Below are positions 10,325 through 23,305 of a stretch of DNA of 33,244 nucleotides, one piece after another. Within the stretch, counting starts at the first letter, position 1. Every line of letters starts with the position of its first letter. The notes below the pieces were generated by a model. That model worked only from the letters and a program-made list of their open reading frames with translations, was not told the origin of the DNA and did no database searches. The stretch is taken from contig CAIUEN010000081.1 in assembly GCA_903898185.1 (NCBI GenBank), forward strand, positions 1-33,244, written 5' to 3'. Source of the DNA: an uncultured Verrucomicrobiales bacterium (GTDB taxonomy: Bacteria > Verrucomicrobiota > Verrucomicrobiia > Limisphaerales > Palsa-1400). Both the position numbers and the translations under genes were made by a program.

Positions 10325-11494
10325 ATGCCTGAACGACCCATAAGACTGCTGATAGTTGATGACTCCGCGCTGGTTCGCAAGCACCTGTCGGATAGCCTGT
10401 CGAAGGACCCCGAAATCGAGGTCGTCGGAACAGCGGTTGATCCCTACGTGGCGCGCGACAAAATCCTCAAGCTCAACCCTGATGTCATCACGCTTGATAT
10501 CGAAATGCCACGGATGGACGGTTTGACCTTCCTCAAGCGCGTGATGAAATATCGTCCGATGCCGGTCATCATTCTCAGTTCATTGACCACAGAAGGATCA
10601 ACCTTGGCGATGGAAGCCCTGCGTTGCGGAGCAGTCGATGTTCTGGCCAAATCCAATGATTGGTGCTCGGCCTACGAGGATGATCGCGCCCTGGCTGAAA
10701 AGATCAAGGCCGCCGCCCGGGCAAGCCTCAAGAATTTGCAGACGGAAGAAATCGAGGAAAAAGTGGTGACCAAACCGACAGTCGAAGCCCTCCACACGGA
10801 GATCCGAAAATCCGCGCCTGCTGGCAGCACCGCGCCTCTGCCGGTTCTCCAGCATCCCTCCGTTCAAGCCCAGCCTGAATTTGTCTCGAAGCGCGCCTTC
10901 CCCCCGCGGCAGCTCATTGTGCTTGGAGCTTCCACAGGCGGCACCGAGGCGATCAAGGCCGTCTTGACGCGACTGCCCGCTGATATTCCGGGAATGTGCA
11001 TCGTGCAGCACATTCCGGCTTATTTCTCGGCGGCGTTTGCCAAACGCCTCAACGACCTTTGCCGGTTCGAGGTGCGCGAGGCGCGTCATGGTGATATAGT
11101 ACGTCCGGGTTTGGCGCTGGTGGCACCCGGCGGACAGCATATGATGTTAAAATGGAACATGACCCATTACCGCGTTGAATTGACAACGGGGCCGGCGATC
11201 CATCATCAGCGTCCGGCGGTCGATGTCTTGTTTGATTCAGCCGTCAAAGCCGGAGCCGGCGCGCAAACGCTGGCGATACTTTTGACAGGGATGGGCGCCG
11301 ACGGCGCCGACGGAATGCTCAAACTGCTCAAAGCCGGAGCGGCCACTGTAGCCCAAAACGAGGAAACCTGCGTCGTTTTTGGCATGCCCCGCGAGGCTAT
11401 CCGGATGGGTGCCGCGCAACAGGTGCTGCCTCTGGATAAAATCGCCGCAAGCATCGAGCGGTTTGCAGATTCGCCGTCCAACGGCAAGACGTGA
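10325..11494 (+). CDS. cheB: Protein-glutamate methylesterase CheB (REC + CheB_methylest)
   Basis: 389 aa; LLIVDDSALVRKHLSDSL receiver; VLGASTGGTEAIKAVLTRLPADIPGMCIVQHIP; LLTGMGADGADGMLKLLKAGAATVAQNEETCVVFGMPREAI. Confidence 0.96.
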   Translation: MPERPIRLLIVDDSALVRKHLSDSLSKDPEIEVVGTAVDPYVARDKILKLNPDVITLDIEMPRMDGLTFLKRVMKYRPMPVIILSSLTTEGSTLAMEALRCGAVDVLAKSNDWCSAYEDDRALAEKIKAAARASLKNLQTEEIEEKVVTKPTVEALHTEIRKSAPAGSTAPLPVLQHPSVQAQPEFVSKRAFPPRQLIVLGASTGGTEAIKAVLTRLPADIPGMCIVQHIPAYFSAAFAKRLNDLCRFEVREARHGDIVRPGLALVAPGGQHMMLKWNMTHYRVELTTGPAIHHQRPAVDVLFDSAVKAGAGAQTLAILLTGMGADGADGMLKLLKAGAATVAQNEETCVVFGMPREAIRMGAAQQVLPLDKIAASIERFADSPSNGKT

Positions 11495-11521
11495 TAGATT
11501 ACAACACAAACGCGAAAGATT

Positions 11522-13759
11522 ATGTCCGATAACTCAAGAGAAAGTCTGGCAGCACTGGCCCAATTCAACAGCCAGCTTGCAATGGAGTTGGTCTTTGCGG
11601 AACCAGGCAAGGATCAAGGCCTGCTGCCGGTCAATTACCTGCTGAGCCAGATGGCAGACCTGTGCGCCGCAAGCCCTCCGCCCAAGGAGATTGCCTTTTC
11701 GGTTTCCAAGGCGCAGGAGTGGGTGGAGATCATTTTTCTGGGCAACGGCCTTTTCGATGCCGATACCATCAAGCGCTTGGGCGAGTGGACACACTGGATG
11801 GAGCGCGCGTTTGAAGTCCTTGCTCAAGGCCAGCCGGTCCCGGCAATCCCGGACGGATGGAAAGCTGCCGATGATGCCGATGCTGATGCTCTAGCAGCAT
11901 CAACAGTCGCGCCCGTTGCCGGGGTTGCCAACACCGAAACGGAGATGCCGCTCATTGTCGAAGTCGATGACGTTGAAATGCTTCGCGAATTCATCAGCGA
12001 ATCTTACGAGCACCTCCATAACATCGAAATGGGCGTCCTTGTACTGGAGGATAAGCCCGAAGACCACGATACGTTAAACTCGATTTTCCGCGCGTTCCAC
12101 ACATTCAAGGGCGGCTCTGGACTTTTGAACCTGACCCCAGTAAATCGACTCGCCCACGAGTTGGAATCGCTGCTGGACTTGGCGCGTCATAAGAAAATAG
12201 GGATTTCATCGCAAGTCATTGATGTGATTCTCGAGGGCGGCGACGTCCTCAAGCGTTTTACTGTGGAGATTGAGCACCAGGTTTCAGATCAGCGCGGCTA
12301 CTCTCCCATCGTGATTCCGACGTCCGAACTGATCAGTCGGGTGCAACGCATCGTGCAGCAAGGGGTGCCACCAAGTTCCGCACCTGTGAGCGCACCTTCA
12401 ACCCCAGCTCCCCAAATCCAGAGTACCCCAAATCATCCGGCCCCCGCAACCTCAGCCGCGAGTGTTGCCGCAGCCACTGCGCCAATCGCGCCAATCACCG
12501 ACACGGAACATAAGCCTGAAAACAAAGAATCAGCCAAAGAGAATAGCGCCGCGCGCGCGTCCGATGCTCCGGCTGCCTCTTCAGCACTGGTTAAAGTGGC
12601 AACCCAGAAGCTGGATAATCTTGTCGATTTGACCGGCGAAATGGTGATCGCCCAATCCCAAGTGGTTCACGATCCAGCATTCACAGGCTTGGCGGATGTC
12701 CGCCTGCTCCGAAACTTGACCCAGTTGAGCCGAATCGCCAACGAACTGCAAAAAACAGTGCTCTCGTTGCGCATGGTTCCCATTCGGCCCACCTTCCAAA
12801 AGATGACACGGCTGGTGCGCGACCTGGCCACGCGCCAAGGCAAGTTGATCGAGTTGAAGCTGCACGGAGAAGACACTGAGTTGGATCGCACGCTGGTTGA
12901 GCAATTGAACGATCCGCTGGTACACATGATCCGTAACGCTGTGGATCACGGAATCGAAAAAGACGTTGCCCGACTCTCTCAAGGCAAACCACCGGTCGGA
13001 ACTATTGAACTGCGCGCCTGGCATCAAGGCGGAAGCATTATTCTTGAGGTCAAGGACGACGGCGCGGGACTTAATCGCGAACGCATCCGCGCCAAGGCGA
13101 TCAAGGAAGGCTTGATCAAACAGGAAGATATCCTGACCGACGACGAGGTATTTCATTTGATCTTCGAGCCTGGATTCTCGACCGCTGAGGTTGTCACCGA
13201 CGTTTCCGGTCGCGGTGTCGGCATGGACGTGGTACGCCGCAATATCGAACAACTGCGCGGAAAAATCGAAATTTTATCCACTGAGGGCAAAGGCAGCACC
13301 TTCCGGATTTACCTGCCGCTGACACTGGCGATTATTGACGGAATGCTCATTTCCATCGGGACCCAGCGCTATATCCTCCCGGCCCTGCTGGTGCGCGAAT
13401 CGTTTCGCCCCACCGCCGACATGATTTCCACCGTCCAAGGCAGAGGCGAAATGGTCAACGTGCGAGGGCGGCTGACTCCATTGCTGCGGCTCTATGATTA
13501 TTTTGGTCTCACGCCCGAATCGACCGACCCGACGCGAAGCGTGGTAGTGGTGGTGGGTTACGAGCACCAGCAGCGTTGCCTGTTGGTGGACCAGTTGCTT
13601 GGAAAACAGGAAGTGGTGATCAAGGCACTGGGAGAAACTTTCAAACAACGGAAAGATTTCGCCGGCGCGGCAATCTTGGGCGATGGCCAGGTGGGGCTAA
13701 TTATAGAAGTGGATGGATTGGTCAACCTGAAAGGTGATTCATCCAGGCGGGCAAGTTGA
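11522..13759 (+). CDS. cheA: Chemotaxis histidine kinase CheA with N-terminal extension
   Basis: 745 aa; Hpt FRAFHTFKGGSGLLNL, dimerisation/HATPase LVHMIRNAVDHGIE, SGRGVGMDVVRRNIEQLRG, CheW-like C-terminus. The Hpt starts only about 145 residues in. Confidence 0.95.
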   Translation: MSDNSRESLAALAQFNSQLAMELVFAEPGKDQGLLPVNYLLSQMADLCAASPPPKEIAFSVSKAQEWVEIIFLGNGLFDADTIKRLGEWTHWMERAFEVLAQGQPVPAIPDGWKAADDADADALAASTVAPVAGVANTETEMPLIVEVDDVEMLREFISESYEHLHNIEMGVLVLEDKPEDHDTLNSIFRAFHTFKGGSGLLNLTPVNRLAHELESLLDLARHKKIGISSQVIDVILEGGDVLKRFTVEIEHQVSDQRGYSPIVIPTSELISRVQRIVQQGVPPSSAPVSAPSTPAPQIQSTPNHPAPATSAASVAAATAPIAPITDTEHKPENKESAKENSAARASDAPAASSALVKVATQKLDNLVDLTGEMVIAQSQVVHDPAFTGLADVRLLRNLTQLSRIANELQKTVLSLRMVPIRPTFQKMTRLVRDLATRQGKLIELKLHGEDTELDRTLVEQLNDPLVHMIRNAVDHGIEKDVARLSQGKPPVGTIELRAWHQGGSIILEVKDDGAGLNRERIRAKAIKEGLIKQEDILTDDEVFHLIFEPGFSTAEVVTDVSGRGVGMDVVRRNIEQLRGKIEILSTEGKGSTFRIYLPLTLAIIDGMLISIGTQRYILPALLVRESFRPTADMISTVQGRGEMVNVRGRLTPLLRLYDYFGLTPESTDPTRSVVVVVGYEHQQRCLLVDQLLGKQEVVIKALGETFKQRKDFAGAAILGDGQVGLIIEVDGLVNLKGDSSRRAS

Positions 13760-13812
13760 TTTGCGATAATGAATGTTAAGCAAGTTCAAATTTTGCCGAT
13801 TAAGACGCTAGC

Positions 13813-14298
13813 GTGAATGATGACCTGAACAATGTATTGGAGAGCGCGGCTAAAACCGTGTTTACGACAATGTTGGAGACGCCCCTCGAAATAGATCGCT
13901 CAAACGAACCGTTCTTTGAAGGGGACTATCACATTGCCGGCGCAGTGGGACTGACAGGTGCCTACAACGGCATCATTTACCTCTATTCTACAGCATTATT
14001 TGCCCGAAAAATGACCAGTCGGCTGCTTGGCATGACAGATGACGAGATTGAAGGGGACGAGATGGTCAACGACGCTTTTGGAGAACTGACCAACATGGTG
14101 GGAGGTGTGATTAAATCCAACTTGGAAGAATTGAACCAAGCCTGTATGATGACCGTGCCGTCCGTAGTGCGAGGCAGTAATTTTTCGATCGAAGCAGTGA
14201 CCGGAGTGGAGCGTAGATCGGTTTATTGTATCTGCGATGGAGGACGGGTGCTTGTAGAAGCATTGATTAAAACAGCCGATACCGAGGAGTTAGCATAG
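13813..14298 (+). CDS. CheX/CheC-family chemotaxis phosphatase-like protein
   Basis: 161 aa, GTG start; HIAGAVGLTGAYNGIIYLY...MVNDAFGELTNMVGGVIKSNLEE matches the CheX E-x2-N-type active-site helix. Confidence 0.85.
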   Translation: MNDDLNNVLESAAKTVFTTMLETPLEIDRSNEPFFEGDYHIAGAVGLTGAYNGIIYLYSTALFARKMTSRLLGMTDDEIEGDEMVNDAFGELTNMVGGVIKSNLEELNQACMMTVPSVVRGSNFSIEAVTGVERRSVYCICDGGRVLVEALIKTADTEELA

Positions 14299-14300
14299 TC

Positions 14301-15446
14301 ATGGCCGTTAAAATATTATCCGTTGATGACAGTAAGACAATCCGACTCATAATCAGCCGGGCATTCAAAGCGTATGATTGCCAGGTGTTGGAGGCATCCA
14401 ATGGCTTGGAAGGGATGGCTATGGCCACCCGTGAAAAGCCCGATGTGATTATTCTTGACATCACCATGCCCATCATGGATGGCATGGAAATGTTGAGCAT
14501 GCTGCGCGCCAACCATGAACTGCGCGCCATCCCTGTGGTCATGCTCACCGCCGAGGCTGGACGCGACACGGTTCTGCGCATCGCCAAAATGGGTGTACGC
14601 GATTACCTCATCAAGCCTTTCAAAGAAGAGCAAATCATCGAGCGCGTCTCACGCATCGTCCCGCTCGAAACCGTAACCCCTGCTGGCAAAGCCAAGAAAC
14701 GGTTCGATGACCCAATCAAATTCTTGGTGGTGGATGATAAAGCCGCCATTTTGGAGCAAATCCGCGCCGGATTAGGCGACACCAATTGGCAAGTCGAAGG
14801 CGTTGCCGAGGCGAATATCGCTTTGCTGAACATCGAAAATAACAAACCCGACGTTGTTTTCTTAAGCACCACGTTGCCGGAAAACACCGCATTGTGGCTG
14901 GTGCAAAAAATCCGCAGCAACATCAAAACCCAGTCGCTGCCAGTCTTCGCCATGATGGTCAAGACGGCAATGCAGGATCAGGAACGCACACAGCAGCTTG
15001 GGTACTCCGGCGTTGTCACCAAGCCGATTGATTACACCGAATTGAAAACAAAAGTCGCCCGTTTCTTGAAGCTTGATGCCTCATACCGGTATTATAACCA
15101 GCGCGAAAACATACTCTGGATCAAGTTTCCAGATCCCATGACTTCCTTTGATTCCAACGAAATCACCACAAACCTGAACAGTAAAATAAGCGAAGCCGTC
15201 GATGCCGGACTGGACAAGGTGGTTATTGACATTCGCCAGGCCAAGCGGGTGGAGATGAGCATTGTGGAGTTGTGCTTCAGCATCGTTAAGATCGCTCAGG
15301 ACCTCTCGATGCATGTTGATTTTCTGGGCAATTCCTATGTCCAGGGCTTGGTCAACCAGTATCATGAAACCAAGGCGTGGCATTTCTTCGATACCGAGGA
15401 GGCTGCGATACAGTTCTACAACCCTAACAAGAGCCCGGCAGCGTAG
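14301..15446 (+). CDS. Response regulator with two REC domains and a C-terminal STAS-like domain
   Basis: 381 aa; REC1 ILSVDDSKTIR...DVIILDITMPIMDG...LIKPFK; REC2 FLVVDDKAAI...DVVFLSTTLPE...VVTKPID (phosphoacceptor position is Ser); C-terminal NLNSKISEAVDAGLDKVVIDIRQAKRVEMSIVELCFSIVKIAQDLSMHVDFLG resembles STAS. Confidence 0.85.
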   Translation: MAVKILSVDDSKTIRLIISRAFKAYDCQVLEASNGLEGMAMATREKPDVIILDITMPIMDGMEMLSMLRANHELRAIPVVMLTAEAGRDTVLRIAKMGVRDYLIKPFKEEQIIERVSRIVPLETVTPAGKAKKRFDDPIKFLVVDDKAAILEQIRAGLGDTNWQVEGVAEANIALLNIENNKPDVVFLSTTLPENTALWLVQKIRSNIKTQSLPVFAMMVKTAMQDQERTQQLGYSGVVTKPIDYTELKTKVARFLKLDASYRYYNQRENILWIKFPDPMTSFDSNEITTNLNSKISEAVDAGLDKVVIDIRQAKRVEMSIVELCFSIVKIAQDLSMHVDFLGNSYVQGLVNQYHETKAWHFFDTEEAAIQFYNPNKSPAA

Positions 15447-15457
15447 TTGATCATTCG

Positions 15458-16000
15458 ATGGCGCTGCCTGAGCGGAACCTATACCGATATATGCCCATAG
15501 TCGCTGACACCAATACCACATCGTCGCCCACGGCCTCGGCCGGAAAGTATCTCACCTTCCGCCTCAAAAACGAGTCCTATGGCATTGTTGTGCTGAAGAT
15601 TCGCGAGATCATCCGCCTTCAACCCATTACACCCGTGCCGCAAATGCCCTCCTACATCAAGGGCGTTCTGAACCTCCGGGGCAAAATCATACCCGTTATT
15701 GATTTGCGGGTGAAGTTCGGCCTTCAGGACATTACTGATGCCGACCACAATTGCATCATCGTGGTAAAAATCGATCTTCCCAATCGGGTCAGCAGCCAGA
15801 TTGGGCTGATTGTCGATGCCGTCGAGGAAGTGATCAATATCTCGGCCAACGAGATCGAAGCAGCGCCGGATTTCGGTGCCGTGTTGGACACTTCGTTCAT
15901 TCTTGGACTGGCCAAGATCAAAGGCTCGGTGAAGGCGTTGTTGGATATTGATCGCATTTTGACCGAAGAGACTTTGAGCGCCCTTGCGCCGGCAATTTAA
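15458..16000 (+). CDS. cheW: Chemotaxis adaptor CheW
   Basis: 180 aa; KYLTFRLKNESYGIVVLKIREIIRLQPITPVPQMPSYIKGVLNLRGKIIPVIDLRVKFGL. True start could be ATG 15491. Confidence 0.94.
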   Translation: MALPERNLYRYMPIVADTNTTSSPTASAGKYLTFRLKNESYGIVVLKIREIIRLQPITPVPQMPSYIKGVLNLRGKIIPVIDLRVKFGLQDITDADHNCIIVVKIDLPNRVSSQIGLIVDAVEEVINISANEIEAAPDFGAVLDTSFILGLAKIKGSVKALLDIDRILTEETLSALAPAI

Positions 16001-16009
16001 ATTGGACGT

Positions 16010-18762
16010 TCACGCCAATGCTTTTGGGTTTCTTATGACTCGAACAATGGCATCCCTAAGAATCGGCAACTCATAAGGTTTACTCAAGAATGCTTGGGGC
16101 AGTTCGGAGTGGTCGCCTGCCATGACTTGGTCCTCGCCGTAGCCACTGGCCAGAATTACCGGGATGTCGGGCGCAAGCTTGCGCAAAGCCGTCAATGTGG
16201 CCCAGCCATTCATGCGAGGCATGGTCAGATCACACAGGACGCAACCGATTTCGTACTGGTGCTGCTTGAACACCTCCAACGCTTGAATGCCGTCCTGCGC
16301 CTCAAAAACCGTAAACCCAGATCGCTTGAGCGCAAGCATTACTGCTTTACGCAAAATTGGATCGTCATCGACCACAAGCACAGTGCCACTCCCTGCCGTT
16401 TGCGGAGCTTGAACCAACGGCACCGGCTTCTGGGGAATTGCTTCCGCCGAAACAGGCAAGAAGATCCTAAAAACACTCCCGTTGCCTGGTTGACTCTCCA
16501 CTGTGACGCACCCGTTGTGCGCCCGCACAATCCCCAGAACTACAGACAACCCCAAGCCGCGACCAATGAATTTGGTGGAGAAAAACGGGTCGAATATCTT
16601 TTCGATATCCTGTTCCGCTATTCCGCATCCCCCGTCGGCCACCTCGAGACAAGCGTGGTCCGAGTCTTGGAACTTGCAGTCAATTGGAAAACGGTTGACA
16701 GCAGGAATATCCGTTGCATGAACGGTCTTTACGGTCAGGCGAATGAAACCCCGCGCCTGCCCCATAGCCTCCCAAGCATTGGTAAGCAGGCTGGTTAGAA
16801 TCTGTCGGATCTGGTTTGCGTTGGCGAAGATGACCGGACCTTTAGATGGCAGATCGGTTTCCAAAACCACGCTCTGTGGCATGACGGGGCGCAGCATGGG
16901 CAGATGGCTCTGGCAGGTTTCGGCAACATCCAATGGTTCACGCTTGGCAGCGGTTTGTCCAAGGTAGGTCAGCATCAGGCTGCTCAGTTCCGCCGCCTTG
17001 TGGGCCGATTGCATGGCTTCGGTGAGGTTTGCGACTGATCCCAAATCTGAGGGCAGATCGTTAAGGGCCATCTGCAGGTTCATCATCACCGCTTGGAGCT
17101 GGTTGTTGAAGTGATGGGCGATGGCCCCGGCCATGCGGCCCAGACTTTCCGATTTCTGGAGTTGGCGGTTTTGAAACTCAAGTTTCTTCTGCTCCGCTTC
17201 CAACTGCTTGCGCTCAGTGATATCGATGGTATAACCCGCCAGCAAAGTTTTACCTCTCTGTACTATTGGATACTTGATTGTGGTGTAGTTGCGGCCATCA
17301 TAATCCTCATCAAGTTTCAGCAAGTCACCCTTTTCAACGACCGCCCAGTCATCAGCGGTCATCCTTGCTGCGAATTCAGACGGAAACAACTCTGACATGG
17401 TCTTGCCCTGTATATCCAAACCCGCAACACCAATCATTTGTTTAAAATTGTCACTGGCTTGAATTACGCGACTTTCGGTCGATGTCACATCCTTGATGTA
17501 GGCGTAGATGGGTGAGTGACGTATAAACAGCGAGAACAACTCACGGCTATCCCTGAGCGCTTCCTCCGCCTGCTTGCGATCTGTGATGTCACTCACGCTA
17601 CCAATAAGAGCCAAGGGTTGCCCCTTGGGATTTCGCATGACGGAGAACAGATCTTCAAACCAACAATAGTGCCCATCCTTGTGCTTAAAACGATATTCTA
17701 TTCGATATGCCTTGCCGTGAGCGCCGGATATGGATTCGGCAATCAGCCGTTTGGTTTCAGCCAAATCGTTCGGATGAATCAATTCCAAGATGGCTTCAAG
17801 TGACAAGGACTTGATCTCGTCCGGAGTATAACCGGAAATCCGGGCAAAAACGGGGCTCAAATAATTATAGGTGTTGGTTTGCAGATTGCGTTTATAAGAC
17901 GCATCCTGCGAATTCTCCAGCACCTCCCGAAATTGCTCCTCGCTCTGGCGCAGTTCACGCGTGCGCAGTTCCAGCAGGTCCTGCACACGCAGCAAAGCGC
18001 GTTCACGGCGAGCCCGGGCACAGAGTTCGATGATATAATCGGGCCGGAACGGTTTCTGCAAGTAAGCGGCGGCACCCTTCTTCATCCAATCCAAGGCCAG
18101 TGCGGGTTCGGTGTCACCGGTCACCATCAGGCAGACGCAGTCGGGCCGCATAGCGCGAAACTCCACAAGCAGGGCATCGCCCAATTGGTCGGGCAGGTGG
18201 TAATCGAGCACAGCCACGTCGTAGGCGGTCTTCGCGAAGGCTTCGGTAGCCGCCTTGGCAGTGAGTGCCATTTCGGCATGGTATCCGTGGTTCTCGAAGG
18301 CATCCATGAGCACCTTGCAGAATTCGGCGCTGTCGTCCACGATCAGGATGCGTAATGGGTGTCTGACTTGCTCACCGTTCAAGATCGCTCGAACCTGTTC
18401 GCAGAAGCGTCCGCCGTCCACCGGAGATGGCAGGAAGGCTTCGGCTCTCAAGTCGGCGGCGATTCGGGAAGACTGGTCGCCAGAGAAGGTGGCCGAAACC
18501 ACCAAGATGGGGACTTGATTGAAAGCGGCATATTCGGGCGAACGCAGCAAACGGCAGAATTGCCAACCGTCGATGCCCGGCATGTAGAGGTCGGTAACGA
18601 TCAGGGACGGGACGTCGGCACAGGAGGTCAGTGCCATCAGAGCATCTTCAGCCCTTGTAAAGGCGAGGGGTTCCAAACCCGACTTGCGCAACAGCCCAGA
18701 CAACAGCTTGAGTTGAGTGGAATCGTCATTAACTACGACGGCAAATGGGGAAGATGGATTCA

Positions 18763-18763
<1 letters not shown>
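16010..18763 (-). CDS. Hybrid sensor histidine kinase REC-REC-PAS-PAS-HisKA/HATPase-REC
   Basis: 917 aa; two N-terminal receivers, PAS (NTYNYLSPVFARISGYTPDEIKSLSLEAILELIHPND), H-box SLGRMAGAIAHHFNNQLQAVMMNLQMA, FDPFFSTKFIGRGLGLSVVLGIVRAHNGCVTVES, terminal REC VLVVDDDPILRKAV. Start overlaps the stop of the upstream B12 kinase (TAATG). Confidence 0.92.
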
Positions 18764-22593
<3,830 letters not shown>

Positions 22594-22604
22594 GTTACTC
22601 AAAT

Positions 22605-22772
22605 TCAAATCTGCTCAAAGTGGCGAGTCTCCGTCTCACCGACGACCACTTTTATGCCTTTTGGAATGCCCTTGAATTTGCCAAGGGCGGCGAACGGAGC
22701 GGCGGTTGCCACGTCAGTGCGGTTCGACGTGAACGCGTCGCTCATAATTGAGTCGGTTTCGGTCTCTGACAT
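22605..22772 (-). pseudogene. In-frame-deleted remnant of the ABM-like gene (55-aa mini-ORF)
   Basis: Reverse-strand translation MSETETDSIMSDAFTSNRTDVATAAPFAALGKFKGIPKGIKVVVGETETRHFEQI*; both ends align with the ABM protein at 22926..23300, and the middle 67 codons are missing. Confidence 0.88.
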
Positions 22773-22925
22773 CCTTCGATCATAAGGTGTGGCTTTATCT
22801 TATATCAAGCCTTAACACGCATATGCGCTGTTTGTTCCGCTGGCACGCTTTCGGCACACTTTCGGTCGCTGCCGTTGCAAATTTTAGCCTTGATAGAATA
22901 CAAAGCCACGCTTCATAATCTCCTT
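22773..22925. promoter_or_regulatory. Divergent regulatory region between the inverted kinase units
   Basis: Upstream blocks are conserved in inverted orientation: CTTGATA-n6-AAAGCCAC precedes both ATGTCAGAGACC starts. A perfect palindrome CGCATATGCG (22818..22827) and tandem 11-mers GGCAC[G/A]CTTTC (22842..22863) lie in the core. Confidence 0.55.
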
Positions 22926-23300
22926 ATGTCAGAGACCAAAACCGACTCAATTATGAGCGACGCGTTCACGTCGAACCGCACTGACGCGGCAACCGCCGCC
23001 CCGTTTGTCGCCCTAAGCAAATTCATCGTTGCAAATGACAAGACCGCCGAGGTCAAGGAGGCATTTCGCCATCGACCGCACTTGGTGGATGGCAAACCCG
23101 GCTTTTTACGCATGGAAGTGCTCAGCCCGCTCGACCGACCTGAGGAAATTTGGGTCGTCACTTACTGGACCGATGCCGAGAGCTTCAAGCTCTGGCACCA
23201 CAGCCATCTCTACCAGCAGGCGCACAAGTGCATTCCCAAAGGCCTGAAGGTGGTCGCCGGTGAGACGGAGATTCGCCAGTTTGAGCAGATTTGCTGCTGA
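22926..23300 (+). CDS. ABM-superfamily (antibiotic biosynthesis monooxygenase / HmoA-IsdG-like) protein
   Basis: 124 aa from ATG 22926 (start supported by alignment with the left remnant); FVALSKFIVANDKTAEVKEAFRHRPHLVDGKPGFLRMEVLSPLDRPEEIWVVTYWTDAESFKLWHHSHLYQQAHK has the ABM ferredoxin-like pattern. Confidence 0.8.
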   Translation: MSETKTDSIMSDAFTSNRTDAATAAPFVALSKFIVANDKTAEVKEAFRHRPHLVDGKPGFLRMEVLSPLDRPEEIWVVTYWTDAESFKLWHHSHLYQQAHKCIPKGLKVVAGETEIRQFEQICC

Positions 23301-23305
23301 GAAGC

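Noticed and set aside
12581-13252. 223-aa minus-strand ORF opposite cheA
   Set aside because: Shadow ORF of the conserved CheA catalytic core.
16000-16020. Terminator between cheW and the convergent kinase (ATTGG...CCAAT)
   Set aside because: The stem is only 5-7 bp with a bulge and no T-tract; too weak to call.
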